Of a stretch of 64,000 bases of DNA, positions 43,386 to 54,899 are shown piece after piece. Every line of letters starts with the position of its first letter. Position 1 is the stretch's first letter. The notes under the pieces were generated by a model that was not told where the DNA came from, ran no database searches, and worked only from the letters and a program-made list of their open reading frames with translations. The translations under genes were made by a program, and so were the position numbers. Source of the DNA: Sitta carolinensis. Lineage: Eukaryota > Chordata > Aves > Passeriformes > Sittidae. The stretch is taken from NCBI GenBank assembly GCA_032173965.1, contig CM063312.1:1260304-1324303 (forward strand), in the 5' to 3' direction.

Positions 43386-45092
43386 GGGAAAAATGGGGAA
43401 AATAGCGGGGAAAATCGGGAATGGGAATGGGGAAATAGCGGGAGAAACAGCGGGGAAAATGGGAATGGGAAGGGGAAATAGCGGGAAAATCGGGAATGGG
43501 AATGGGGAAATAGCGGGGAAAATGGGAATGGGAAAATAACGGGAAAACAGCGGGAAAACGGGAATGGGAACGGGGAAATAACGGGAAAATCGGGAATGGG
43601 AACGGGGAAATAGCGGGAAAATAACGGGGATGGGAATGGGGAAATAACGGGGAAAAACGGGAGGGAAAATGGGAATGGGAATGGGAAAAACGGGAAAAAC
43701 AGGGGGGAGCAGAGGCGGGAGCACTGGGGGAGGGATGAGGAAAATTGGGAATGGGAAAATAACGGGAAAAACAGCGGGGAAAATGGGAATGGGAATGGGG
43801 AAATAACGGGGAAACCAGCGGGAAAAACGGGGAAAATAACGGGAAAATAACAGGAATGGGAATGGGAAAAATAACGGGAGAAACGCGGGAAAAACAGGGG
43901 GAAAATGGGAGTGGGAACGGGGAAAATAAGGGGAGTGGGAACGGGGAAATAAGGGAAAGCAGCGGGAACAGCGGCGGGAGCACCTGGGGTAGGGGGAAAT
44001 AACTGGAATGGGAACGGGGAAAATAAGGGGAAATTGGGACCAGGGAAATAACGGGAATGGGAACGGGGAGAACCCCGGGACAGGACGGGAACGGCGGGGG
44101 ACCGGGGGACCGAAATGGGAACGGGAACAGAACAGCGGGAACAGGGAAAGGCAGGGACAGGGAAAGGGAGGGGAAATCACCGGGAAAGGGAACGGGAAAT
44201 CACCGGGAAAGGGACCGGGGAACGGGACGGGAAATCAACGGGCAAGGGAAGGGAAATCACCGGGAAGGGAAGGGGAAAAATACGGGAAAGGGAGCGGGAA
44301 ATCACGGGAAAGTGAGCGGGAAATCACCGGGAAAGGAAGGGGAAATTTCCCCGGGAAAGGGAGCGGGAAAATCACCGGGAAAGGGAACGGGAACGGGAGC
44401 GGGAAATCACCGGGGCAAGGGAACGGGAAATCACCGGGAAAGGGTACGGGAAATCACCGGGAAAGGGAACGGGAAATCACCGGGAAAGGGAGGGGAAATC
44501 ACCGGAAAGGGAACGGGAAATCACCGGGAAAGGGAGCGGGAAATCACGGGAAGGGAACGGGACGGAGCGGGAAATCAAGGGCAAGGGAACGGGAAATCAC
44601 GGGGAAAGGGACCGGGAAATCACCGGGCAAGGGAAGGGGGAAATCACCGGGAAAGGGGAAAGGGAACGGGAGCGGGAAATCAACGGGACCGGGAAATCAA
44701 CGGGACTGGAAAATCACCGGGACTGCAACCGGGACCGGAAAACAGCTGGAACGGACCGGGAAACACTGGAACCGGGAAACAGCCGGGACCGGGACGGGGA
44801 AAAACAGGGGGGCCGGGGAAAAAAAAACCCGGGCGGGAAACGCTGGAACCGGGGCCCGGGAAACCTCCGGCACAGAGAGTGGGAACGGGACCGGGAAAAC
44901 AGCCGGGACTGGAACGGGAAACTTCTCGGGAACGGAAAAAAACCTTTGGGACGGAGAGCGGGACCGGGAAAGAGCCGGGCAGGGCCCGGGGAAATCACCG
45001 GGACAGGGAAAGCCCCGGGACAGAGACGGGGCCCGGGGGAAAGCGCTGGAATCGGGACGGGAAATTGGGACAGGTTGGGAGCAGGAAAAACC
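43386..45092. repeat. GGGAAATCACCGGGAAAGG minisatellite, copy A
   Basis: Aatgggaacggggaaata(gc/ac)gggaaaa units to about 44050, then cgggaaatcaccgggaaagg units to the gap. Corresponds base for base, apart from small indels, to 46208-48105. Confidence 0.9.
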
Positions 45093-45192
45093 NNNNNNNN
45101 NNNNNNNNNNNNNNNNNNNNNNNNNNNNNNNNNNNNNNNNNNNNNNNNNNNNNNNNNNNNNNNNNNNNNNNNNNNNNNNNNNNNNNNNNNNN
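45093..45192. other. assembly gap (100 N)
   Basis: Exactly 100 N. Sequence before it ends where copy B reaches about 48,105, and sequence after it starts where copy A is at about 42,418, so the gap lies exactly on the junction of two copies. Confidence 0.99.
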
Positions 45193-46207
45193 TGGGCTCT
45201 GGCGAGTGCGGAGCGGGCCGGGGCCAGCGGGCTCTGGGCCGTGGCGAGTGCGCTCTGGGGTGTGGCAAGCGGGCTCTGGGTTGTGGCCACCACGGACTGG
45301 GGTGCGGCCAGCGATTCCAGGACTGCGGCGAGCTGGGGCAGGGCTGTGGCCAGCACGGACTGGGGTGTGGCCAGCGATTCCAGAGCTGCGGCGAGCACGG
45401 ACTGGACTGTGGCGAGCTGGGACAGGGCTGTGGCCAGCGCTCCCAAGACTGTGGCCAGCGATCCCACGGCTGTGGCCAGCGCTCCCAGGGCTGTGGCCAG
45501 CACGAACTGGGTTGTAGCCAGCACGGACTGAGCTGTGGCCAGCGCTCCCAAGCCTGTGGCCACCGCGGCCACAGCCCGGGCTGGAGCTCGGAGCTGCTGG
45601 GCGAGCGCTCCCAGGGCTTTGGCGAGTACGACGCGAGCTTGGACTGGAACTCGGGGTTGTCCGCGGCTTTGGGCGAGCGCTCCCGCGGGTGTGGCGAGCG
45701 GGCTGTGGGGTGTGGCGAGCGGGCTATGGGGTGTGGCGAGCGGGCTATGGGGTGTGGCGAGCGGGCTGTGGGGTGTGGCGAGCGGGCTATGGGGTGTGGC
45801 GAGCGGGCTGTGGGTGTGGCGAGCGGGCTGTGGGGTGTGGCGAGCGGGCTGTGGGGTGTGGCGAGCGGGCTGTGGGGTGTGGCGAGCGGGCTGTGGGGTG
45901 TGGCGAGCGCTCCCGCCGGTGTGGCGAGTGCGGCGCCGGGCGCGGCTCCAAGGTGGGCGAGCGGCCGCTGCGCTGTGGCGAGTGCGGGCGAGCGTTCCGC
46001 TACGGCTCGGCTTTCCTGAAGCACCGGCGGGCGCACCGGGAAAAGGAGGAGGAAAAAAAACGGGAATGGGAACAACGGGGCCGGCGGGGCCGCGGTGGCC
46101 ACGGGGCTGCCCGAGGTAGCCACGCGTGTGGCGAGTGCGGGAAACGCTTCGGGGGAAGCGCGGAGCTGAGGAGGCACCAGAGGAGGGAGCACCTGGGGGA
46201 GGGATGA
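45193..46207 (+). CDS. zinc-finger exon, copy B of gene A (5' truncated by gap)
   Basis: Near-identical to 42418-43385. The cysteine heptad frame stays open here from the gap to about 45820 (CGQRFQDCGELGQG, CGQRSQDCGQRSHG, then runs of CGERAVG and CGERAMG). A 20-bp unit then shifts phase, and the shifted frame continues the same CGERAVG heptads into GERPLRCGECGRAFRYGSAF and CGECGKRFGGSAELRRHQRR, ending GEG and TGA. Restoring one base joins the heptads in frame with the two C-terminal C2H2 fingers. This supports the heptads being translated. Copy number is uncertain (see finding). Confidence 0.55.
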
Positions 46208-48240
46208 GGGAAAAATGGGGAAATAGCGGGGAAAATCGGGAATGGGAACGGGGAAATAGCGGGAAAAACAGCGGGGAAAATGGGAATGGGAACGGGGAAA
46301 TAGCGGGAAAATCGGGAATGGGAATGGGGAAATAGCGGGGAAAATGGGAACGGGGAAATAACGGGAAAAACAGCGGGAAAAATGGTAATGGAACGGGGAA
46401 ATAACGGGAAATCGGGAATGGGAACGGGGAAATAGCGGGAAAATAACGGGGATGGGAATGGGGAAATAACGGGGAAAATGGAAATAACGGGAAAAATGGA
46501 ATGGAAAATAGCGGGAAAAATGGGAATGGAAAATAACGGGAAAAACAGCGGGAAAATGGGAATGGGAACGGGGAAATAACGGGAAAATCGGGAATGGAAC
46601 GGGAAATAGCGGGAAAATAACGGGGATGGAATGGGGAAATAACGGGGAAAATGGAAATAACGGGAAAAATGGGAATGGGAAGGGAAATAGCGGGAAAAAT
46701 GGGAATGGGAAAATAACGGGAAAAACAGCGGGGAAAATGGGAATGGGAATGGGGAAATAACGGGGAAAACAGCGGGAAAAACGGGGAAATAACGGGAAAA
46801 TAACAGGAATGGGAATGGGAAAATAACGGGAGAAACAGCGGGAAAAACAGCGGGGAAAATGGGAGTGGGAACGGGGAAAATAACGGGAGTGGGAACGGGG
46901 AAATAACGGGAAAGCAGCGGGAACAGCGGCGGGAGCACCTGGGGTAGGGGGAAATAACTGGAATGGGAACGGGGAAAATAACGGGAATGGGACCAGGGAA
47001 ATAACGGGAATGGGAACGGGGAGAACACCGGGACAGGAACGGGAACGGCGGGGACCGGACCGAGAATGGGAACGGGAACAGAACAGCGGGAACAGGGAAA
47101 GGCAGGGACAGGAACGGCCAGGAAAGGGACCGGGAAATCACCGGGAAAGGGAGCGGGAAATCACCGGGAAAGGGAACGGGAAATCACGGGAAAGGGACCG
47201 GGAACGGGAGCGGGAAATCAACGGGCAAGGGAACGGGAAATCACCGGGAAAGGGAACGGGAAATCACCGGAAAGGGAGCGGGAAATCACCGGGAAAGGGA
47301 ACGGGAAATCACCGGGAAAGGGAGCGGGAAATCACCGGGAAAGGGAACGGGAACGGGAGCGGGAAATCACCGGGCAAGGGAACGGGAAATCACCGGGCAA
47401 GGGAACGGGAAATCACCGGGAAAGGGAACGGGAAATCACCGGGAAAGGGAGCGGGAAATCACCGGGAAAGGGAACGGGAAATCACCGGGAAAGGGAGCGG
47501 GAAATCACCGGGAAAGGGAACGGGAACGGGAGCGGGAAATCAACGGGCAAGGGAACGGGAAATCACCGGGAAAGGGACCGGGAAATCACCGGGCAAGGGA
47601 GTGGGAAATCACCGGGAAAGGGAAAGGGAACGGGAGCGGGAAATCAACGGGACCGGGAAATCAACGGGACTGGAAAATCACCGGGACTGCAACGGGACCG
47701 GAAACAGCTGGAACCGGACCGGGAAACAGCTGGAACGGGAAACAGCGGGACCGGGACTGGGAAACAGCCGGGACCGGGAAACAACCGGGACCGGGAAACA
47801 GCTGGAACGGGAAACAGCCGGGACCGGGAAACAACCGGGACCGGGAAACAGCTGGAACCGGGACCGGGAAACCTCCGGCACAGAGAGTGGGAACGGGACC
47901 GGGAAACAGCCGGGACTGGAACCGGGAAACTTCTCGGGAACGGAGAAACCTCTGGGACGGAGAGCGGGACCGGGAAAGAGCCGGGACAGGGACCGGGAAA
48001 TCACCGGGACAGGGAAAGCTCCGGGACAGAGAGCGGGACCGGGAAAGCGCTGAATCGGGACCGGGAAATCTCCGGGACAGGATTGGGAGCAGGAAAAAAC
48101 CGGGACCGGGAAACCTCCGGGACCGGGACAGAGAAAGCTCCAGGATCGGGAGACTCCAGAACCGGGAAACCACGGGAACCGGGACCGGGAAACCACGGGA
48201 ACCGGGACCGGGAAACCACCGGGTCCAGAACCGGGAAACC
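46208..48240. repeat. GGGAAATCACCGGGAAAGG minisatellite, copy B
   Basis: Same families as 43386-45092, extended at the 3' end by gaccgggaaacagctggaac and gggaaaccacgggaacc units. Confidence 0.9.
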
Positions 48241-49225
48241 ACGGGAACCGGGCCCCTTCCAGAACCGGGACCCTGCCAGAACCGGGACCCTCCCAGAACC
48301 GGGACCCTGCCCGAACCGGGACCCTGCCCGAACCGGGACCCTGCCCGAACCGGGACCCTTCCAGAACCGGGACCCTGCCCGAACCGGGACCCTGCCGAAC
48401 CGGGACCCTGCCCGAACCGGGACCCTTCCAGAACCGGGACCCTGCCAGAACCGGGACCCTGCCCGAACCGGGACCCTGCTCGAACCGGGACCCTGCCAGA
48501 ACCGGGACCCTCCCAGAACCGGGACCCTGCCCGAACCGGGACCCTGCCAGAACCGGGACCCTTCCAGAACCGGGACCCTGCCCGAACCGGGACCCTGCCA
48601 GAACCGGGACCCTGCCCGAACCGGGACCCTTCCAGAACCGGGACCCTGCCCGAACCGGGACCCTGCCAGAACCGGGACCCTGCCCGAACCGGGACCCTTC
48701 CAGAACCGGGACCCTGCCAGAACCGGGACCCTGCCCGAACCGGGACCCTGCCAGAACCGGGACCCTGCTCGAACCGGGACCCTGCCCGAACCGGGACCCT
48801 CCAGAACCGGGACCCTGCCAGAACCGGGACCCTGCCCGAACCGGGACCCTGCCAGAACCGGGACCCTGCCAGAACCGGGACCCTGCCCGAACCGGGACCC
48901 TGCCAGAACCGGGACCCTGCCCGAACCGGGAACCTTCCAGAACCGGGACCCTGGCCGAACCGGGACCCTGCCAGAACCGGGACCCTGCCCGAACCGGGAC
49001 CCTTCCAGAACCGGGACCCTGCCAGAACCGGGACCCTGCCCGAACCGGGACCCTGCCAGAACCGGGACCCTGCTCGAACCGGACCCTGCCCGAACCGGGA
49101 CCTCCCAGAACCGGAACCCTGCCAGAACCGGGACCCTGCCCGAACCGGGACCCTGCCAGAACCGGGACCCTGCCAGAACCGGGACCCTGCCGAACCGGGA
49201 CCCTGCCCGAACCGGGACCCTGCCC
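48240..49225. repeat. 17-bp CAGAACCGGGACCCTGC repeat
   Basis: About 57 near-perfect 17-bp units (cagaaccgggaccctgc / ccgaaccgggaccctgc). Because 17 is not a multiple of 3 and the unit lacks stops, all frames stay open; none is annotated. Confidence 0.95.
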
Positions 49226-49406
49226 GAACCGGGACCCCGGGAAGCGGAGGGGGAAGGACTCGAGGGGCCGGCGCCGATCGGGGGGGATTCCCTGGGAGAC
49301 CCCCGGGATTTCTCCGGTGTCAGCGGGGCTGAGCCTCTTAACGGGGAGCGGGGAAATTGGGGTGGGGGTCCCGGTAGAGCCCTCGCTGCCCGCGCCCCCT
49401 CCCCAA

Positions 49407-49412
49407 AATAAA
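49407..49412 (+). terminator. AATAAA poly(A) signal after zinc-finger gene A/B
   Basis: AATAAA in unique sequence (49230-49430) between the 17-bp array and a T run, about 3.2 kb after the copy B stop. Plausible 3' end of the zinc-finger transcript. Confidence 0.4.
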
Positions 49413-49669
49413 AACGTTTGGGATTTTTTTTTTTTTTTTTTTGGGGGTGGGGGGGTCCCCAGCGCTGGGAGCGACAAAACCCGCGCGTGATCCCGCGACC
49501 CCCTCCTCCCAAAACAACAACAAAAAAATAGAAATCCATTCTCCCGAGAGGGTCCGGGGGGTGAATTTCGGGAAAGGCAATGGAGGGGGTGGGGTCTTCC
49601 TTACGCCCCCTCCCCATTATTATTATTTTTTTTAATTTTTTAATTTTTTTTCGCCTTCCTCCGAGCAGC

Positions 49670-51100
49670 CCCCGGGGGTTGAACTTCCTGGGTCAGCAGC
49701 GCCTCCTCCCTCCTCCTCCTCCTCCCCTCCTCCTCCTCCTCCTCCTCCCTTCCTCCTCCTCCTCCTCCTCCTCCTCCTCCTCCTCCTCCTCCTCCTCCTC
49801 CCTCCTCCTCCTCCTCCTCCTCCTCCTCCTCCTCCTCCTCCTCCTCCTCCTCCTCCATTGTCCGCGCGGCCGCGGCGGCAGCGAGCGGGGGGCAACAACA
49901 ACCCCGGGGGTCGCGGCCCCCGCCGGCATCCGGCGATTTTGGGGCGGGGGTCGCACGCGTGTCGGGTGGAAAGGAGCGGGAGTGGGTGGGTGTGTGTGTG
50001 TGTGCGTGTGGTGGGGAGGGGGGCGATGTCTCCGAAACGCTGCCGGGGCGGGGGGAGCTCGGAGGAAACGGCGAAGGGCGGGGGTCGCGCCCAAAGCCCC
50101 GCGGAGCGGGCGGAGGGGCGAGGAGGGAGGAAGAGAGAAGGAGACGGTGACGGTGAAGAGAGGGGCGGGGGGCGCCGAGCGCCCCAACATCTGCGTGGAG
50201 TGCGGGAAGAGCTTCGCCCGCAGCTCCGCCCTGGCCGAGCACCGCCGGGACCACGGCGGCGGCGACAACAACGGTGGCGAGCTCGCCGCTCCAAGAGGCG
50301 ACCACAACGGCGACGACCAGCCGGGTGACGACCACCGGGTGACCCCGAGCGGTGGCCAAAGAGGCAGCGGCGATGACCGGCGGGACCTCGGTGGTCTCAA
50401 CGCTGAGAGAGGCCACGAGTGCGGGCGGAGGGGCGAGCGGCGCGGCCACAGAGCTCAGCAGCAACAACAGCAACAAGAGCAACAAGAGCAGCGGCCGCTG
50501 AGCTGCCTGGAATGCGGGAAACGCTTCGTGCTGAGCGCTCACCTCCAACGACACCGCCGGACCCACGCCGGCTGCAGGGGCTGCGGTTCGGAGCCGCAGC
50601 CACAGCGACCTTACCGCTGCGTGGACTGCGGGAAAAGCTTCAGCAAAGAACCGAGCGCTCCGGCCAAAGCCCGCCGGCAGCGCCGCCGACACAGCCCCGC
50701 TAAAACGGCTTCGCTCGGCATCCCCAACACGTGCGGGGAGTGCTGGCAGAGCTTCAGCCAGAGCTCCGACCTGGTGAAGCACCTGCGCATCCACACGGGA
50801 GAGAAGCCGTACGCCTGCGGGCACTGCGGGAAACGCTTCAACGTCAGCTCCAACCTGATCCGCCACCGGCGCATCCACACGGGAGAGAAGCCGTACGGTT
50901 GCGCCGACTGCGGGAAGAGCTTCACGGATAAATCCACGCTCACCCAGCACCGGCGTATCCATACCGGGGAGAAGCCGTACGCGTGCGGGGTGTGCGGGAA
51001 AAGTTTCAGCCGCAGCTCGCATCACAAGCGGCATCAGCGCACGCACGGCGCGGCCGCGGCGCCGCTGCCGCTCTGGCCCTACCCCGGGCAGCCCTGCTGA
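49670..51100 (+). CDS. C2H2 zinc-finger protein (gene C), seven fingers
   Basis: One uninterrupted frame to TGA 51098-51100. Fingers: 1 [20 protein letters not shown] (about 50185); 2 [20 protein letters not shown] (about 50500); 3 degenerate, [20 protein letters not shown] then RRQRRRH (about 50610); 4 [20 protein letters not shown] (about 50730, with W in place of the usual G/K after C-x2-C); 5 [20 protein letters not shown]; 6 [20 protein letters not shown]; 7 [20 protein letters not shown]. Fingers 4-7 are joined by TGEKPY-type linkers. A Gln-rich segment precedes finger 2. The exon probably starts at the acceptor ctccgagcag near 49669. The in-frame ATG at 49580 would force translation through the CTC repeat, so the true start is unknown. 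Presumed sequence-specific transcription factor. No orthologue named. The only coding exon here of this length without indels. Confidence 0.85.
   Translation, partial: PRGLNFLGQQRLLPPPPPPLLLLLLLPSSSSSSSSSSSSSSSSSLLLLLLLLLLLLLLLLLLHCPRGRGGSERGATTTPGVAAPAGIRRFWGGGRTRVGWKGAGVGGCVCVCVWWGGGRCLRNAAGAGGARRKRRRAGVAPKAPRSGRRGEEGGREKETVTVKRGAGGAERPNICVECGKSFARSSALAEHRRDHGGGDNNGGELAAPRGDHNGDDQPGDDHRVTPSGGQRGSGDDRRDLGGLNAERGHECGRRGERRGHRAQQQQQQQEQQEQRPLSCLECGKRFVLSAHLQRHRRTHAGCRGCGSEPQPQRPYRCVDCGKSFSKEPSAPAKARRQRRRHSPAKTASLGIPNTCGECWQSFSQSSDLVKHLRIHTGEKPYACGHCGKRFNVSSNLIRHRRIHTGEKPYGCADCGKSFTDKSTLTQHRRIHTGEKPYACGVCGKSFSRSSHHKRHQRTHGAAAAPLPLWPYPGQPC
49700..49858. repeat. (CTC)n microsatellite
   Basis: About 150 bp of cctcctcct just inside the presumed 5' part of the next zinc-finger exon. 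It would encode poly-Leu, -Ser or -Pro if translated. Confidence 0.95.
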
Positions 51101-51450
51101 GAAATTACCCGGAAAAAAAAAACCAAAAAACAGGAAAAAATTTGGAGTAATCACCCTTGGTTTTGTGGTGTTTTGGTTTTGGTGGGGTTTTGTTGTAGAC
51201 CTCGCCGGTTTTGCTCGAGGTGGAAAAATCCGGAAAGATGCTCGGATCAATGGGGTGGGGTGGAAATGGAGCTCGGTAGGGTGATTGGAATGTCGAATTC
51301 CACGTGGGGTTTGGAATGGCAAGGTTGGGTTGGTGGAGGGAGCACGAGGAGATGCGGGGGAGTTTGGGTGAAATGTGGGGGGGGGGAAAGGGATTTATCC
51401 CGGAGAGGGGAGGGGATTTGGGGGGTGGATTGGTCAGTCCGGTCATCCCG
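51101..51450 (+). other. 3' flank of zinc-finger gene C
   Basis: Non-repetitive sequence, likely 3' untranslated. No AATAAA found here. Confidence 0.5.
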
Positions 51451-52610
51451 GGGCTGATCGCCCAGTCCCGTATATCCCGGGGTGATTCCCGCTCCCAGTC
51501 CCGTTATCCGGGGCTGATCCGCTCCAGTCCGGTCCATCCCGGGTGATCGCTCCAGTCCGTTATCCCGGGGCTGATCCCGCTCCCAGTCACGTTACCCGGG
51601 CTGATCCCGCTCCAGTCCGTATCCCGGGGCTGATCCCGCTCCCAGTCCCGTCCATCCGGTGATCCGTCCAGTCCGTTATCCGGGCTGATCCCGCTCCCAG
51701 TCCCGTTATCCCGGGGCTGATCCCGCTCCCAGTCCCGTTATCCCTGGGCTGATCCCGTTCCCAGTCCCGTTATCCCGGGCTGATCCCGCTCCCAGTCCCG
51801 TCCATCCCGGGGCTGATCCCGCTCCCAGTCCCGTTATCCCGGGGCTGATCCCGTCCCAGTCCCGTTATCCCGGGCTGATCCCGCTCCCAGTCCCGTTATC
51901 CCGGGGCTGATCCCGCTCCCAGTCCCGTTATCCCGGGGCTGATCCCGCTCCCAGTCCCGTTATCCCGGGCTGATCCCGCTCCCAGTCCCGTTATCCCGGG
52001 GCTGATCCCGCTCCCAGTCCCGTTATCCCGGGGCTGATCCCGCTCAGTCCCGGTCCATCCGGGTGATCCCGCTCCCAGTCCCGTTATCCGGGGGCTGATC
52101 CCGCTCCCAGTCCCGTTATCCCGGGGCTGATCCCGCTCCCAGTCCGTTATCCCGGGGCTGATCCCGCTCCCAGTCCGTTATCCGGGGATCCATCCGTTAT
52201 CCCGGGCTGATCCCGCTCCCAGTCCCGTTATCCCGGGGCTGATCCCGCTCCCAGTCCCGGTCAATCCCGGGGCTGATCCCATCCCAGTCCCGTTATCCCA
52301 GTGCTGATCCCGCTCCCAGTCCCGGTCAATCCCAGTCCCATTGTCCCAGTCCCAGTTCCCATTATCCCAGTCCAGTTCCCATTCCAGTCCCATTATCCCA
52401 ATCCCATTATCCTATCCCAGTTCCCATAATCCCATTCCAGTCCCAGTCCTATTATCCCATTCCAATCCCATTATCCCATTCCATTCCCACTCCCATTATC
52501 CCAATCCCATTCCAATCCCATTATCGCAATCCCATTATCCCATTCCATTCCCATTATCCCATTCCAATCCCATTCCCATTATCCCATCCCAGTCCCGTCC
52601 GAGCCCCCAG
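51450..52610. repeat. 32-bp CCCAGTCCCGTTATCCCGGG array, then CATTATCCCATTCC
   Basis: About 25 units of 32 bp (cccagtcccgttatcccggg plus gctgatcccgct) to 52330, followed by ccattatcccattccaatc repeats. Confidence 0.92.
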
Positions 52611-52752
52611 ATCGGAGCCCCCAAACCCCGGGACCCTCCCCACAATTCCCAAAGCCCCTCCCCTAAGATGACATCACCCCACCCCGATGACGTCATCCAC
52701 CCCAATGACGTCACGGCACCCCACGATTTGGGTGGGGGGGATTCTGGGTGGG

Positions 52753-52758
52753 TTTATT
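52753..52758 (-). terminator. AGPAT1 candidate poly(A) signal
   Basis: AATAAA in minus-strand sense in a non-repetitive island (52610-52920), about 2.1 kb past the last AGPAT1 coding sequence. The island also contains a plus-strand AATAAA at 52820. Confidence 0.4.
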
Positions 52759-52924
52759 AAAAGCTGGGGGGGTCCCGGGAGGGAAATTTGGCAAAATCCG
52801 CGCCCCCCCCCCCCCCAAAAATAAATACACAGCCTCGAGGGGGCGGGGCTTGGCTGCGGCAGCCAATCAGAACCGGCCACGCCCCTGGACACGCCCCCAT
52901 CCGTGGGTCCCGCTATGGGGCACT

Positions 52925-54850
52925 CGGGGGTCACACCTGGGGTCACTCCAGGTCACACCTGGGGTCAGTCCTGGTCACACCTGGGGTCACTCCAGGTCAC
53001 ACCTGGGGGGTTACTCCAGGTCACACCTGGGGGGTAATCTGGCACACCTGGGGGGGTCAGTCCAGTACACACCTGGGGTCACTCCAGTCACAACCGGGTC
53101 ACTCCAGGTCACACCTGGGGGTCATCCTGGTCACCACCTGGGGTCACTCCAGGTCACACCTGGGGGTCACTCCTGGTCACACCTGGGGTCACTCCAGGTC
53201 ACACCTGGGGGTCAGTCCTGGTCACACCTGGGGGTCATCCAGGTCACACCTGGGGTCACTCCAGGTCACACCTGGGGGTCAGTCCTGGTCACACCTGGGG
53301 TCACTCCAGGTCACACCTGGGGGGTCAGTCCTGGTCACACCTGGGGGTCACTCCAGGTCACACCTGGGGGTCAAACCGTGTCCAACTCCGGGGTCAGTCC
53401 GGGCCCCACTCGGGAATAATCCTGGACCCACTTGGAATGCGATGGACCTGGGGGTCACTCTGTCCCCACTCAGGGGTCACTCTGTCCCCACTCGGGGTCA
53501 CTCTGTCCCCACTCAGGGGTCACTCTGTCCCCACTCGGGGGTCACTCTGTCCCCACTCGGGGTCACTCTGTCCCCACTCGGGGTCAGTTCTGTCCCCACT
53601 CGGGGTCACTCTGTCCCCACTCAGGAGTCAGTTTGTCCCCACTCGGGGGTCACTCTGTCCCCACTCGGGGGTCACTCTGTCCCCACTCAGGGGTCACTCT
53701 GTCCCCACTCAGGAGTCAGTTTGTCCCCACTCGGGGGTCACTCTGTCCCCACTCGGAGCTCAGTTTGTCCCCACTCGGGGGTCAGTTTGTCCCCACTCGG
53801 GGTCATTGTCCCCACTCGGGGCTCAGTCTGTCCCCACTCAGGGGTCACTCTGTCCCCACTCGGGGGTCACTCTGTCCCCACTCGGGGCTCAGTCCCTGCC
53901 CCGTGGGGCTGCAGGGCCGGGGGTCACTGGGGGCTCCCCCCGTGGGGCACCCTGGGGTCACTCGGGGGGTCCCTTGGGGTGCCCGTGGCTCGCTCTGGCT
54001 CGCTCTGTTCACCCGTGGGTTGCTCTGGGTCACTCGTGGCTCGCTGTGGGTCACTCGTGGGGCTCTGTGGGTCACTCAGGTTGCCCGTGGCTCGCTGTGG
54101 GTCACTCGTGGCTCGCTTGGGTCACTCGTGGGGCTCTGTGGGTCGCTCTGCTTGCCCGTGGCTCGCTCTGGGTCACTCTGTTCTCTCGTGGCTCGCTGTG
54201 GGTCGCTCAGGTTGCCCGTGGGTTGCTGTGGGTCGCTCTGCTTGCCCGTGGATCGCTGTGGGTCACTCGTGGGGCTCTGTGGCTCGCTCGTGGCTCGCTG
54301 TGGGTCGCCCTGGTTGCCCGTGGCTCGCTGTGGGTCACTCGTGGGGCTCTGTGGCTCACTCGTGGCTCGCTGTGGGTCACCCAGGTTGCCCGTGGGGCTC
54401 TGTGGGTCACTTGTGGCTTGCTGTGGGTCACTCTGGTTGCCCGTGGGGCTCTGTGGCTCACTCGTGGCTCGCTGTGGGTCACTCTGCTTGCCCGTGGCTG
54501 CTGTGGGTCACTCGTGGCTCGCTGTGTGTCACTCGTGGCTCGCTGTGGCTCACCCTGGTTGCCCGTGGGGCTCTGTGGGTCACTCGTGGGGCTCTGTGGC
54601 TCACCCTGGTTGCCCGTGGCTTGCTGTGGGTCACTCGTGGGGCTCCGTGGGTCACTCGTGCTCGCGTGCTCACCGGTCGCCCGTGGGGCTCCGTGGGTCA
54701 CTCGTGGGGCGCTGTGGGTCGCCCTGGTCGCCCGTGGGGCATCCATGGGTCACTCGTGGGCGCTGTGGCTCACCCTGGTGCCCGCGGGCTCCGTGGCGCA
54801 TCGTGGGCGCTGTGGCTCACCCTGGTTGCCCGCGTGGGCTCTGTGGGTCA
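52925..54850. repeat. three adjacent minisatellites 3' of AGPAT1
   Basis: 52925-53420: 22-bp ggtcacacctggggtcactcc. 53450-53900: 21-bp ggggtcactctgtccccact. 53930-54850: gtggctcgctgtgggtcact and gttgcccgtgg units. All frames are open across them because of period and composition. Confidence 0.92.
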
Positions 54851-54899
54851 TGGGCTGCTGTGGTCACTCAGGTGCCCTGGCTCCTGTGGGTCCACGTGG

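Noticed and set aside
47066..49411. Open frame of about 780 codons (NRDPARTGTLPEPGP repeats) and antisense counterparts
   Set aside because: Produced by a 17-bp stop-free minisatellite that stays open in every frame.
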